A DNA stretch of 51,589 nt from Lysobacterales bacterium (lineage in GTDB: Bacteria > Pseudomonadota > Gammaproteobacteria > Xanthomonadales > SZUA-38): contig JANQOZ010000015.1 in NCBI GenBank assembly GCA_028285525.1, positions 1 through 51,589 on the forward strand, read 5' to 3'. How positions within the stretch are numbered: position 1 is the stretch's first letter; the number at the start of each line of letters is the position of its first letter. The position numbers were made by a program, and so were the translations under genes. The notes under the pieces are model-generated. The model was not told the DNA's origin. It saw only the letters and a program-made list of their open reading frames with translations, and ran no database searches. Positions 26,733 to 35,614 of the stretch are shown here, piece after piece.

Positions 26733-28472
26733 TTAAGGGCGCGCAATTCGGAATGCGATCACCTTCCCTGAGTTGGCTTCAATGGCAAAAAACACCATGC
26801 CGTTTCTCACCCAGCGGCCCGTTAAGGCGCTTCCCATCTCCCGAGCGCTGCGGGCGAATAGCGGTCCCATTGGGTCGTTGATTCGAAGATCGATAACCTC
26901 TGTAGTATCGGGCAAGTCATTCCAGTCCAATCGAGCCGTGAAAAGACCCTCGGGCCCTGGATCCGATGTCTTAGTAATTTCAAGGATGTTTGGACAGCTC
27001 AAATCTGAAGGGCGAAGCACCCTTCGTTCCAATACCTGACCATTCTCACCGTCAAGGAGCTCAAAGACGGTCCCAACTGCTGCCAGACTTTCGCGGGTTT
27101 CATCAGCCGGGGTGCTTTGCAGAGCGGTACGAATCCATAAATCGGTTGTGTCGCCCGAAACACCAGGTCGCACCCAACCCACCGATTCAGTGCACTCTGC
27201 GAGACCGGAAAGCGACAGCGTTCCGACATCAGCTTCCGCGACTACTCGGAACGTTTGTGCGCGAAGCTGGTCAGTTTGACTGTCGGACTCTCTGATAGAC
27301 CAATAGACCTGCACGGTTCCTGGGGTGACGCGCGCGGCAAGGAATGAATCACTAATTTGATTCTGGGAGCGAAAGCGCGGATCACGTGCCAGCACCAGCT
27401 CCCCGTTTCGGCCGACAAACTCCCCTGAGGCATCCAGCACAACGATGACCGTGCCATTCTGTGATCCGGGTTCCGGCAGTCGCGTCGTCCAAAACGCTCG
27501 AATCTGATCTCCCTGAACCACCACAGAGCTTAGTTCGTAAACCAGTCCAGGGTTACTGCCGGATAGTTCCGCAGAGATAAGTTCACGCGGTGCTGTCCAT
27601 GGTTGGACGAGGCTGCCGTCCCTCTCTCGTAGCAAAATGGCCGGTGAGAAGCAGCTTCGGTCGTTACATCTCGTCCCCACCTGAACCAGGTGGCGTCCCA
27701 AAAGAGCGCCGTGCAAAAGCTGGCTACCTCCGCCGAAGTTGATGGGTTCAGTGGTAAACATGCCCGTTTCTGCGTCGTACAGTTGAGTCGCGGTTCGGAA
27801 ATCGTCCAAAGACTCGTCAAAACTCGTGTACGACCAAGCTACCAAGTTTTCTGACACGCTGACTGCCGGGTGGAACACCAAATCGCCGTCGGCCTGATCG
27901 GCCGTGTCGACAAGTGTGGATTGCCCAGATTGAGGATCAAACAAGCCGAACCGCCCGACGATTATTCGAGTGGGGCCTGCACCAAGTGCGAGTGAATTGA
28001 TGGCGAATGCGATCCGCCCATCGTTTAGCCAGGCGATCTGGGGAGCGTGGCCTCTCGTGCATGCGCTCACCGGCGAACCACTGCTTACGAGACTTCCGTC
28101 GATTGTAAAGATGTCAATTTGACATTCGAGAGGGCCGAATAGCCCTACGCCATTGGTCCCTCGGAGTAATGCGATCTGATTGCCTTGAGCGGAGACATCG
28201 AGAATGTCGGTTTCCGGCGACGAAAGGGGCGCCGGTTGAAACGAGTCCCTTAAGATCCCATCGGCTCCGAGAACGTCAACTCGATATCTTAGGCCTGCTG
28301 AATCCGACCTGATTTCCCAAACGACCCAGCGCAAACCATCTTCAGTTTGAATCCAGCGCGGAACGGCTTGGCCGTCGACGCTGCCAAGCAATTGCGGGTC
28401 TCCGACAGGTTCCAGGTTCGCTAAAGCAGTGCCGAGCCAAAATACGCCAAGCAACAAAGATCGCCATTTCAT
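26733..28472 (-). CDS. Secreted beta-propeller-like protein
   Basis: A 579-aa protein with signal peptide MKWRSLLLGVFWLGTALA. The rest is rich in repeated strand patterns with GxxxW and D-rich turns (QIAWLNDGRIAFAI, VAWSYTSFDESLDD, LRWVVWEIRS), as seen in six- to eight-bladed propellers with poorly conserved blades. No catalytic motif is seen. Probably a surface or periplasmic structural or binding protein. Confidence 0.6.
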   Translation of the reverse strand: MKWRSLLLGVFWLGTALANLEPVGDPQLLGSVDGQAVPRWIQTEDGLRWVVWEIRSDSAGLRYRVDVLGADGILRDSFQPAPLSSPETDILDVSAQGNQIALLRGTNGVGLFGPLECQIDIFTIDGSLVSSGSPVSACTRGHAPQIAWLNDGRIAFAINSLALGAGPTRIIVGRFGLFDPQSGQSTLVDTADQADGDLVFHPAVSVSENLVAWSYTSFDESLDDFRTATQLYDAETGMFTTEPINFGGGSQLLHGALLGRHLVQVGTRCNDRSCFSPAILLRERDGSLVQPWTAPRELISAELSGSNPGLVYELSSVVVQGDQIRAFWTTRLPEPGSQNGTVIVVLDASGEFVGRNGELVLARDPRFRSQNQISDSFLAARVTPGTVQVYWSIRESDSQTDQLRAQTFRVVAEADVGTLSLSGLAECTESVGWVRPGVSGDTTDLWIRTALQSTPADETRESLAAVGTVFELLDGENGQVLERRVLRPSDLSCPNILEITKTSDPGPEGLFTARLDWNDLPDTTEVIDLRINDPMGPLFARSAREMGSALTGRWVRNGMVFFAIEANSGKVIAFRIARP

Positions 28473-28661
28473 TTTCTTGCCCTCGATTGATGTCCTGACT
28501 GTACTCTCTGATTATGAATAATCACTGAAGGTCAAACCGAAACTGGTTCCTAGAGTACCCATCGCTGGTAAGGGTTCAGAGTGTTGATTTCATCCAGGGT
28601 TTGGGCGCTTCTTACGACTACAAAGGAAACGGTGAGTTAGCCAGAATGTTCGTTTTAAGAC

Positions 28662-28690
28662 GAGCATAGACTGTGCGAGATTTGTGCGAG
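28662..28690. repeat. 29-base repeat, second copy
   Basis: Matches 23118-23146 at 28 of 29 positions. It is followed at once by CGAATTATCCCTTTGGGCGCGCCA, whose last 16 bases resemble the acceptor end of tRNA-Arg(CCG) with one change. Confidence 0.6.
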
Positions 28691-28704
28691 CGAATTATCC
28701 CTTT

Positions 28705-28808
28705 GGGCGCGCCACTATCCGATTCCCCAATTTCGGAAACTTTCGCGACCCCAAGCAGCAAGGCTCGCGGTTCGAGCCGAGCGCGCAAAGCGCGCGAAGC
28801 ATCGCACA
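28705..28808. repeat. Hairpin-rich repeat, unit 3 (long form)
   Basis: Same order as unit 2: GGGCGCGCCACTATCCGATT, CCCCAATTTCGGAAA, CCCCAAGCAGCAAGGCTCGC and the GCGCGCAAAGCGCGC palindrome. It fills most of the 420-base gap (28473-28894), where no gene is seen. The first 10 bases equal a tRNA-Arg end. Confidence 0.7.
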
Positions 28809-28894
28809 TACGCGGTGGCGCCGAGCGACTCCAGATATTGGTCGCTGGCTTGGATTGGTCCCGCCCGGGCGGGCAACCCGGGGCCCTGTAGGCT

Positions 28895-30097
28895 ATGCTT
28901 CCCTCGATGGTTGGGATACGCGGAATCAGGTACTTGGTGTTGGTTGCGTTGGTTTTGCTGAGTGCTGCCAACGCATGGGCTCAACCGCTTACGCGCGTTG
29001 CGTCGGGTGACGTTCTGGCCGGAGAGGCCATTTCCATCGCAGTGGACTTTGAGGGAGACGGCGCAACCACTGCCCTGGAAGTTGATCTCCGCTGGGACAC
29101 GTCCCGCCTCACCGCTGAGAGCTGTAACGGGCAGCCGCCGACTGGTGACGCGGTCAACATCACTTGCGGGTTTGCCGGCGATCGAGTCCGTTTCGTGGGC
29201 TTTGACCCACAATTGGATCCTATTGAAAACCAACCCCTCGGTACCATCGTGTTTCGCCTTGCCGCAGACAACCCTGGGCCATCCACTTTTCTTATCGAAG
29301 TCAATCGCGAGCGTTATTTCGACCGCGACAGCCAGGAGATTTTGCCAGCTGGGTCTCAGGATGGATTTGTCCGTGCTGTTGACGCTGGTGCGCCCTCTGC
29401 AATTGACCGGTTCGAAGACGATGGTTCGCCCCTAACGGCAAAACAAACCGACAGTTTTCAGTATCGATCGGATACCCATTGGTTTGACTCGGCGGTGGAC
29501 GAAGATTGGGTGGCGGTGAGAATTGCCCGAGGCACCTTCGTGTTTGATGTGTGTAATGGCCTTTGCGGTGACGGCGGGTTGATCACGCCCAATGTGCAGG
29601 TGTATTCGGCGGAGCGACTTACCAATTCTGCGGCGGCCCCTATTGACGAGTTTAATGAGTGCGAAATGGCGGCACCAGTCCAGGGTACGGAAGTTGTTGG
29701 TGCCGAGCCTGCCGGACTGACGCGCAACCAGGTCTACCTGCTCCGCATTCGCGACTGTTATGGTTTGTCAGGGGCCGACCATCCGTACGATTTGTTTCTG
29801 AACCTTTTTACCTTCGACGATCTCGGCGCTCGCGTGATTGGAAATATCACCGATACGTTGGGCACCCCGGTGGGGGCCTATGTTGTCGTGAGTAGCGGTC
29901 AGACCACCGTTTCCAATCCTGCTGACGGTCGGTACAACACGTTGGTAAACAGCGGCAATGAGCTACAGCTCACCGTGCTTTCTCCAACTAACCCGCAAAA
30001 GACGATTACGGTTTCCCCGGCGCTGATGCCGAGTGAAGCGAGAACCGTTGATATCGAGTTGAAAACGATCGAAATTTTCATCGACAGCTTTGAGTAG
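28895..30097 (+). CDS. Secreted cohesin-like protein with IFIDSFE tail
   Basis: A 400-aa exported protein. A signal peptide (YLVLVALVLLSAANAWAQ) comes first; the start may be Met1 or Met5 since no clear RBS is visible. Residues ~33-145 look like a cohesin-type beta sandwich: GDVLAGEAISIAVDFEG, LEVDLRWDTSRL, PLGTIVFRLAADNPGPS. A Cys-containing beta region follows, then a carboxypeptidase-regulatory-like segment (VIGNITDTLGTPVGAYVVV, DGRYNTLVNSG). The end is IFIDSFE, a C-terminal motif I recall as common on secreted proteins of Lysobacterales-like bacteria and possibly a sorting tag. A REP palindrome lies downstream and may end transcription. Confidence 0.7.
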   Translation: MLPSMVGIRGIRYLVLVALVLLSAANAWAQPLTRVASGDVLAGEAISIAVDFEGDGATTALEVDLRWDTSRLTAESCNGQPPTGDAVNITCGFAGDRVRFVGFDPQLDPIENQPLGTIVFRLAADNPGPSTFLIEVNRERYFDRDSQEILPAGSQDGFVRAVDAGAPSAIDRFEDDGSPLTAKQTDSFQYRSDTHWFDSAVDEDWVAVRIARGTFVFDVCNGLCGDGGLITPNVQVYSAERLTNSAAAPIDEFNECEMAAPVQGTEVVGAEPAGLTRNQVYLLRIRDCYGLSGADHPYDLFLNLFTFDDLGARVIGNITDTLGTPVGAYVVVSSGQTTVSNPADGRYNTLVNSGNELQLTVLSPTNPQKTITVSPALMPSEARTVDIELKTIEIFIDSFE

Positions 30098-30166
30098 GAA
30101 ACATCGCCCGTTGGGTCGCGGGTTTTGCGATTCGAGCAGTAAGCCGAAAATTTCTCCGGAAGCTTT

Positions 30167-30220
30167 GGGGTCAGGGCCAAGTGCCACGTCCAATCCGGTT
30201 TGGCACTTGGTCCTGACCCC
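30167..30220. repeat. REP-like palindrome 2
   Basis: Arms GGGGTCAGGGCCAAGTGCCA (30167-30186) and TGGCACTTGGTCCTGACCCC (30201-30220) pair at 19 of 20 positions around a 14-base loop. It lies between two convergent genes, so it could serve as a bidirectional terminator. Confidence 0.75.
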
Positions 30221-30288
30221 GTGGAAGTCCTTCCGCGACCCGGACAGTCACAAAATCTGCGGAATCTATCGGCCGGCGTAAAGTCGGG

Positions 30289-30792
30289 CTAGGGCCGGCT
30301 CTTCGTCGCCATAGCCTCTTTCTGGGGCGAGCACCGGGCACCGGAAACGTGCGAAAAGGCCGGCTTCCAGCCGGCCTTGGTGCGCACGAACAGGTTCGAG
30401 GACCAGTAGCGGTGGTGGCAGGGCCGCCCCTGTTCATCCGTCCGCGTGGAGTCGCCGTGGCCGTAGACCATCGCCACGTCGGCAGCCGGAAACACAATCT
30501 CCTGAATCGAGAAGAAAAAGTCATCAGGCCCGTCGCTGGGTGGCGTGCTCGCCAGCCACGCAACCTCCGCGTCCCCCGTCCTGACGGACCCCTCCGGCTC
30601 CAGTATTCGAAACTCCTCCAGCAGAAATGCTTCCAGCCCCCTGGCATCGCGCTCGGCGTAGAGCGCCGGCCAGATGACCTGTTTCTTGTGGGTAAGCTCC
30701 GCCCGATCGGCTGCCCGATCTGGCGCCCCAGAGGCCAGCGAACTGACTCCCAGAAAAAACTCAATGACCAGGCATTTCATGAACAATGGCAT
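30289..30792 (-). CDS. SnoaL/DUF4440-like secreted protein
   Basis: A 167-aa protein. The ATG at 30790-30792 is chosen because TGGAGAG lies just upstream; the frame is open further but overlaps the opposite gene. MPLFMKCLVIEFFLGVSS, LASG forms a signal peptide. The mature part resembles the NTF2/SnoaL-like fold: YAERDARGLEAFLLEEFRI, VFPAADVAMVYGHGDST, HRYWSSNLFVRTKAGWKPAF. Such domains bind small ligands or act as isomerase-like enzymes, and many have no known function. Confidence 0.65.
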   Translation of the reverse strand: MPLFMKCLVIEFFLGVSSLASGAPDRAADRAELTHKKQVIWPALYAERDARGLEAFLLEEFRILEPEGSVRTGDAEVAWLASTPPSDGPDDFFFSIQEIVFPAADVAMVYGHGDSTRTDEQGRPCHHRYWSSNLFVRTKAGWKPAFSHVSGARCSPQKEAMATKSRP

Positions 30793-30930
30793 GACGCTCT
30801 CCAGAACCAAAACACCACGTTGACCTGAAGCGGGGCGGTTGCCCAGCACGCAGGGACCAACAGGCGAGGTGTGGGACGAATAGGTCAATGGGGACTGTTC
30901 ACTGCCTGCAGTCCGACGCACAGTAGCGTC

Positions 30931-31677
30931 ATGAGCCACGCCGCCGTGATCACCGAACGCCTTTCGCTTCCCCGCCTTCAGCTGGCCTGGCTTGCGCTCG
31001 TGCTGGCCGCTGTAGGCTACTGCGCACTCCACGCTCTGCTGCTGGACTCGCAATTCCAGTGGCAGCTGACCGCCCACTGGGCCGCCACACGCTGGGGCGC
31101 CTGGCCCGTGGTGCTGGTGCTGGCCTCCGCCGTTTATCACGGGCTGGCCCAACGCCGCCGGCACAAATTGGGGGCACTGGTGGCCCTCGCCGTCAGCCTG
31201 CTTGGGCCCAGCGTCACCTGGTATGCCCTGGGCGGCGTCTCGCTGCCCGAGGCGATCTATCGCGCCACGCCGGTCGCCGCAGGGACGCTGGCGTTTTTGA
31301 CCCTGGCGGCGCTGCTCATGCCCCTCCGGCACGTGTCGCCGGAAGCTACAGCATCAACACTGACCGTATGGCGGGGCACCCGGGAAATGAGCATCAACCC
31401 ACAGCAGATCGAGGTGCTGAAGGCCGCGGCCAACTACGTTGAGATTCACGCGAGGGGCGAGACGTATCTGCGGCGTCAGCCGCTGTCGCAGCTTGTGCAG
31501 CAGCTCGGCGCCCCGTTTGTGCGGGTGCACCGCTCCTGGGCGGTGAATCGGGATCACATGGACGGATTTCGAAACCGGTCCCGCGGCGCCTATCTGTTCG
31601 CCCGCTCTGGCCTCCGGGTGCCGGTAAGCCGAAGCGGGGCCAAGGCCTGGAAAAGCGCCGGGCCCATCGACCCCTGA
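30931..31677 (+). CDS. LytTR-family membrane-bound regulator
   Basis: A 248-aa protein from the ATG at 30931. Residues ~10-130 contain about four membrane segments (LAWLALVLAAVGYCALHALL, WPVVLVLASAVYHGL, LGALVALAVSLLGPSV, TLAFLTLAALLMPL). Residues ~150-240 are a LytTR DNA-binding domain: INPQQIEVLKAAANYVEIHA, ETYLRRQPLSQLVQQL, FVRVHRSWAVNRDHM. The usual receiver domain is absent, so signals are probably sensed by the membrane part. It is transcribed divergently from the SnoaL-like gene and lies 93 bases upstream of the TolB/TPR gene. Confidence 0.8.
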   Translation: MSHAAVITERLSLPRLQLAWLALVLAAVGYCALHALLLDSQFQWQLTAHWAATRWGAWPVVLVLASAVYHGLAQRRRHKLGALVALAVSLLGPSVTWYALGGVSLPEAIYRATPVAAGTLAFLTLAALLMPLRHVSPEATASTLTVWRGTREMSINPQQIEVLKAAANYVEIHARGETYLRRQPLSQLVQQLGAPFVRVHRSWAVNRDHMDGFRNRSRGAYLFARSGLRVPVSRSGAKAWKSAGPIDP

Positions 31678-31770
31678 AGTGGATTATCGGTATCTCCTCA
31701 CCCCGGCCGGATTGTTCGGCTATGATGCTGTGCTCCAACTTTCCAGGCCCCCTACGATCAACGCCCCTCG

Positions 31771-33801
31771 ATGACGAATCTGCTAACCGAGCTGAACCGC
31801 CGAAACGTCACCCGCGTCGCGTTGCTCTATGCGGGTGCGAGTTGGCTCGTCATCCAGATCGCCGAGACCGTGCTGCCGATCTTCGACGTGTCCATGGCGT
31901 TCCTCCGGCTCCTGATCATCCTGCTGGCCATCGGATTCATAGTGACGGTGGTGCTCGCCTGGTTCTATGACGTAGCCCGTGATGACCCGACCCGGCACCA
32001 GGCTGATGGCCCTCCCTCCCGCCGGGGCATGAATCTGACTATTGGGGTGGTGCTGGCCGCGGCATTGTTCGCCTTCTTCGTCAACCAAGCCGGGTGGATA
32101 GCATTCGGAAACGACGGCGAGTCGGCTGCCGCTGCCTCGACTCCCACCGCGCGCTCCGAAGCGGCCGCGCCTGAAAGAGACCTGGTCAGGGGCGTCGCAG
32201 TTCTGCCGCTAGAGAACCTTTCGGAGGCGCAGGAGAACGCATTCTTCGCCACCGGCGTTCACGACGAGATTCTGACCAACCTTGCGGGCATCCAGGAATT
32301 CCGGGTGATCTCGCGCACCTCCGTTCGCGGGTATGCGGGTACGAAGCTTCGAATCCCGGAGATCGCCAGAGAACTGGGCGTGAGCCACGTCATGGAGGGC
32401 AGCGTCCGCAGATCGCAAGATCGCGTCAGGGTCACAGTGTTGTTGATCGACGCTCTCAAGGACCAGCAGATCTGGTCGGAGTCCTACGATCGAACGCTCG
32501 TGGACATCTTCGCGATCCAATCCGACATTGCTCGGCAGATCGTCACTAACATCCAGGGCGAGTTGAGCCCGGAGCTCTACGAGCGCATCGGCAATCGATC
32601 GACGACGAATACGGCGGCCTACGATCTCTATCTGCGTGCACGGAGCCTCAGCCTGTCGGACGTGCGATCGGCAACTATCCTCGAGGAGCCGCTGGCCCTG
32701 ATCGAAGAGGCGCTGAGGATGGATCCGGGCTTCGTCGAGGCCTGGGTCGAGCTGGTGCGTATCTGCGGCGGCATGGTCTGGTGGGACCGCAGGCAGCACC
32801 GAGCCTGCGCAGCCGACGCCCTTGAGCAGGTTCGCGTGCTCGCCCCAGAAAGTCCGCGCCGGCTGCTGGCCGAGGGCGTCTTCGCCTACCGGGTCGAGCG
32901 CGACTATGGCGAGGCCTTCGAGACGCTCCGGTCCTTACAGGCGGAGCTACCGAACGATGTCACGCTCCTCGAATTCATAGGTTACAGCGCGCGGCGATTA
33001 GGCCGGTGGGACCAGGCGCTGACGGCCATGCGCGAACTAATCCGCCTTGATCCGAACGCGGCATCGCGCTACGACGATCTCGCGGTCACGCTTGCCGCAT
33101 CGGGTGCCTGGCAGGAGGGTGTTCGTTTTGCGCGGGAGTCCAGTAGCCGTTTTCCAGATAATCGAGTGCTCCCGTTCATTGCTACTGATCTGGAGCGCCA
33201 GTACACCGGAGATTTGACTCGCTACGCTGATGCGATGCACCGCCTGCCTCCCGAGCTTCGCGTCGTGTACGGCAACGTATGGATCGATGGCGTGTTCCCC
33301 GACCACGAAGACCGCCGACGTTGGGTCGCAGAGGCGGTGCGCAGCGGTCATGCGCTGTCCCTGTTTTCCACCCGTGTTGAAGCCACCTATCACCTACTCT
33401 CTGGAAACCCGGAGGAAGCGCGGGCACTTGGACGCGAGGGCTTTCGGCAGATGCAGGTGATGGTTGGCGACGATTGGGAACAGGAAACCATACTCAACCT
33501 GGCCCTTCTCGCCACAACGGCTGCCGACGCCGGTGAGGGCAAAATCGCCCGCCGCGCCATTGCGCTTCACGAAGATTTCGTCGCGAAATACCCCGATCAA
33601 ATGATGGAGCACAATCACATCTTCGTCCTTCATGCCATGGCGCGGCTGGGCGACCTGGATCGCGCCTGGCAGAAATATGAATCGCTTCGGGAGCTAGGTC
33701 TGGGGCCGACCGTATGGGACCTTCGGCAAGATGCGGTATTACGGTTCTACTTCTCCGGGTATCCGCCCTATGAGGCGCTCATGACTTCGCCGATCAACTA
33801 G
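31771..33801 (+). CDS. TolB-like/TPR inner-membrane protein
   Basis: A 676-aa protein of the widespread gammaproteobacterial type related to CadC and adenylate cyclase accessory proteins. The N-terminus (LTELNRRNVTRVALLYAGAS) leads into membrane segments around 15-75, with a third at ~90-110. Residues ~145-265 are the TolB-like domain: VAVLPLENLSEAQENAFFAT, GVHDEILTNLAGIQEFRVIS, IARELGVSHVMEGSVRRS. The rest (~290-676) is TPR. No DNA-binding or cyclase domain is present. The TPR region faces the periplasm if the topology follows the family. It may work with the LytTR regulator upstream. Confidence 0.8.
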   Translation: MTNLLTELNRRNVTRVALLYAGASWLVIQIAETVLPIFDVSMAFLRLLIILLAIGFIVTVVLAWFYDVARDDPTRHQADGPPSRRGMNLTIGVVLAAALFAFFVNQAGWIAFGNDGESAAAASTPTARSEAAAPERDLVRGVAVLPLENLSEAQENAFFATGVHDEILTNLAGIQEFRVISRTSVRGYAGTKLRIPEIARELGVSHVMEGSVRRSQDRVRVTVLLIDALKDQQIWSESYDRTLVDIFAIQSDIARQIVTNIQGELSPELYERIGNRSTTNTAAYDLYLRARSLSLSDVRSATILEEPLALIEEALRMDPGFVEAWVELVRICGGMVWWDRRQHRACAADALEQVRVLAPESPRRLLAEGVFAYRVERDYGEAFETLRSLQAELPNDVTLLEFIGYSARRLGRWDQALTAMRELIRLDPNAASRYDDLAVTLAASGAWQEGVRFARESSSRFPDNRVLPFIATDLERQYTGDLTRYADAMHRLPPELRVVYGNVWIDGVFPDHEDRRRWVAEAVRSGHALSLFSTRVEATYHLLSGNPEEARALGREGFRQMQVMVGDDWEQETILNLALLATTAADAGEGKIARRAIALHEDFVAKYPDQMMEHNHIFVLHAMARLGDLDRAWQKYESLRELGLGPTVWDLRQDAVLRFYFSGYPPYEALMTSPIN

Positions 33802-33972
33802 TAACCCCACAAGTTCTGCAGAAACCCCGATGCCCACTTTGAAACGTTAGAGCATTAGTTGGACAAGGCAAGCCTCCGCCAAACTGCGCCGCTGAAAACG
33901 GGTTTGAACCATATTTAGATCCTCAACTTGTCCATCGATGCCGGCGTCACGGTTCATTTGAAGGAAGTCGAA

Positions 33973-34677
33973 ATGATTCACTCAGCCACAAAGCTCCTGA
34001 TCGTTTTAGTCCTGGGGCTGGCCAGCCAGTTGACGCTGGCCCAGGACGCGGAGTCAGAGATAACCCGAGAATCTCCCAAGGCAACGTGGAGAAGCGAGCG
34101 AAACTTCAAGGCAACTCAGAAAGCGTGGGGTTTGTTGGCTGACTCGCGATACCAAAAAGCACAGGAACAGTTCGCTAAACTCTCCAAGCGATTCCGTAAC
34201 CCCTACGAGAAATCCCAAGCGTTGTTTGGGCTCGCGCAGGCCTACATGGCGACGGGCAACGTTGATGGCGCCCTGGCAGCCTACGAACAAGTCCTGCATC
34301 TTGATGCACTGCCCAACAAGCCTCATTTTGAGGCGATGGCGCAGCGGGATCGTCTGGTGGAAATGCAGGCCGCCGGGTCGGCAGCTTCGAAAACACTTGG
34401 AGCGGGTCTTTTGGTCAATGCTGAACCAATTCTCAGGGTTCAGCCGGTGTATCCAAGAGAGGGAGCGATCGCCGGCGTTGAGGGCAGCCTGACAGTGGAG
34501 TTCACCGTGACCAAGACAGGCGATGTGGTCAATCCCGAGGTAATTGGTTCTAACCTGCCAAGCGCGTTCGCCCATGAGGCGATCCGGGCTATCAAAAAAT
34601 GGAAGTTCAAACCTCAAATTAGCGCCGGGCAACCGGTATCAATGCGGGCCAAGCAGACGCTGGATTTCAAATTCTAA
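33973..34677 (+). CDS. TPR and TonB C-terminal domain protein
   Basis: A 234-aa exported protein. The ATG at 33973 has AAGGAAG upstream and begins a signal peptide (LLIVLVLGLASQLTLAQ). Residues ~60-125 hold TPR-like helices (YQKAQEQFAKLSKRF, QALFGLAQAYMATGNVDGAL). Residues ~145-234 match the TonB C-terminal domain: RVQPVYPREGAIAGVEGSL, TVEFTVTKTGDVVNPEVIGS, AIRAIKKWKFKPQ. There is no transmembrane energy-coupling segment or proline spacer. It differs from the TonB-domain protein at 24.4 kb by its TPR part. Confidence 0.75.
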   Translation: MIHSATKLLIVLVLGLASQLTLAQDAESEITRESPKATWRSERNFKATQKAWGLLADSRYQKAQEQFAKLSKRFRNPYEKSQALFGLAQAYMATGNVDGALAAYEQVLHLDALPNKPHFEAMAQRDRLVEMQAAGSAASKTLGAGLLVNAEPILRVQPVYPREGAIAGVEGSLTVEFTVTKTGDVVNPEVIGSNLPSAFAHEAIRAIKKWKFKPQISAGQPVSMRAKQTLDFKF

Positions 34678-34726
34678 ACGATCTGACAAAGCGCTCAGCT
34701 CTCCCAAGAGCGAGTTTTGGAGCTTT

Positions 34727-34746
34727 GGGGTCAGGACCAAGTGTCA
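34727..34746. repeat. REP-like half palindrome 3
   Basis: GGGGTCAGGACCAAGTGTCA matches one arm of palindrome 2 at 18 of 20 positions, and both are preceded by AGCTTT. The opposite arm is missing, so this is a solo half-site. Confidence 0.6.
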
Positions 34747-34946
34747 TACCCTTTCCAGGACATGTGGGCGCGCCCCAAGTGCGTGAATGGGTAAACCATG
34801 TGTAGCGCAGCGACGAGCGAAAAAATCCGTCTGGCGCATCTCTCCGGTTTCCCAAATTTATTCTCAAGCCCGTGGCAGCGGCTCTGGACTACTTTTGGGA
34901 TAATATCTGTTCCAAAACTCAGTTTGGATATGGCGGATTATTTCGC

Positions 34947-35510
34947 ATGAATCGAGTCGCGTTCGTCTCCCTGGCACTTCTGGTACACCTGCTTTTGCTG
35001 TCAGCAGTTGTTAATGCGTCAGAAGTCCGAGATTCGGAAGCCCTCAGGGTCGTTTTTGACGCCGACCAGGAAGCCAGATCACCCGAGCGCCTGAAACAAG
35101 GCGTTGTGCCAACACTCCAGGAAGAGAAAGATCGTCGAACGGAAGTTCTTCGTCTAATCTCGCGAGGTGAAGTCAGGACGGCGAAAGACCATATCCGAGC
35201 GCTAATCGTTCTTCATCACACGCCGATTTGGCAAGATCCTGGTGGAAAGCCCAGCAGTTTCAGTCTCGAAAACCACGTCTTGGCTTTTTTCCTGGCGATA
35301 CGTGCACACGAACTCGGTCATCCACAGGGCCTGCATTTTATTGCGTGGACTTACAACTATTACGCCAGGGGCGCAGGATGCGATATGGAACGATACGGCT
35401 TCGAAGTCGTTGATGGTTCGGTCGTAGCGAATGACTCTGCACTAACGGGACAGCAACGAAAAGAGGACTGTGGCTTTGATCCAGGACCCTATATCCAAGG
35501 ATTACCCTGA
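34947..35510 (+). CDS. Hypothetical secreted protein
   Basis: A 187-aa protein starting at the ATG 34947, where MNRVAFVSLALLVHLLLLSA is a clear signal peptide. The mature part is helical and charged: DRRTEVLRLISRGEVRTAKD, HIRALIVLHHTPIWQDPGG, LAFFLAIRAHELGHPQGLHF. An HELGH sequence is present, but the surrounding context (regular helical repeat) does not look like a zinc protease. It somewhat recalls DUF6624-type proteins. Function unknown. Confidence 0.6.
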   Translation: MNRVAFVSLALLVHLLLLSAVVNASEVRDSEALRVVFDADQEARSPERLKQGVVPTLQEEKDRRTEVLRLISRGEVRTAKDHIRALIVLHHTPIWQDPGGKPSSFSLENHVLAFFLAIRAHELGHPQGLHFIAWTYNYYARGAGCDMERYGFEVVDGSVVANDSALTGQQRKEDCGFDPGPYIQGLP

Positions 35511-35614
35511 ATATCCAGTACTACCATGAATGCGTATTTTGGATTGACGCATAGCCGTCTTCTAGAAATCTGGCAAAACAAAGACAGTCGGCTTGATTTA
35601 GGCTGATGTCGTGA

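Noticed and set aside
28715..29233. 172-codon minus-strand open frame across the repeat and the cohesin-like gene
   Set aside because: The translation comes from the hairpin-rich repeat (RCFARFARSARTASL) and antisense to a real gene.
30871..30930. Earlier start for the LytTR regulator
   Set aside because: The extra 20 residues are polar with no RBS, while the ATG at 30931 gives a normal start.
35280..35340. HELGH as zinc-protease motif in the 187-aa secreted protein
   Set aside because: It sits in a regular amphipathic helical stretch, and no third ligand or Met turn is visible.
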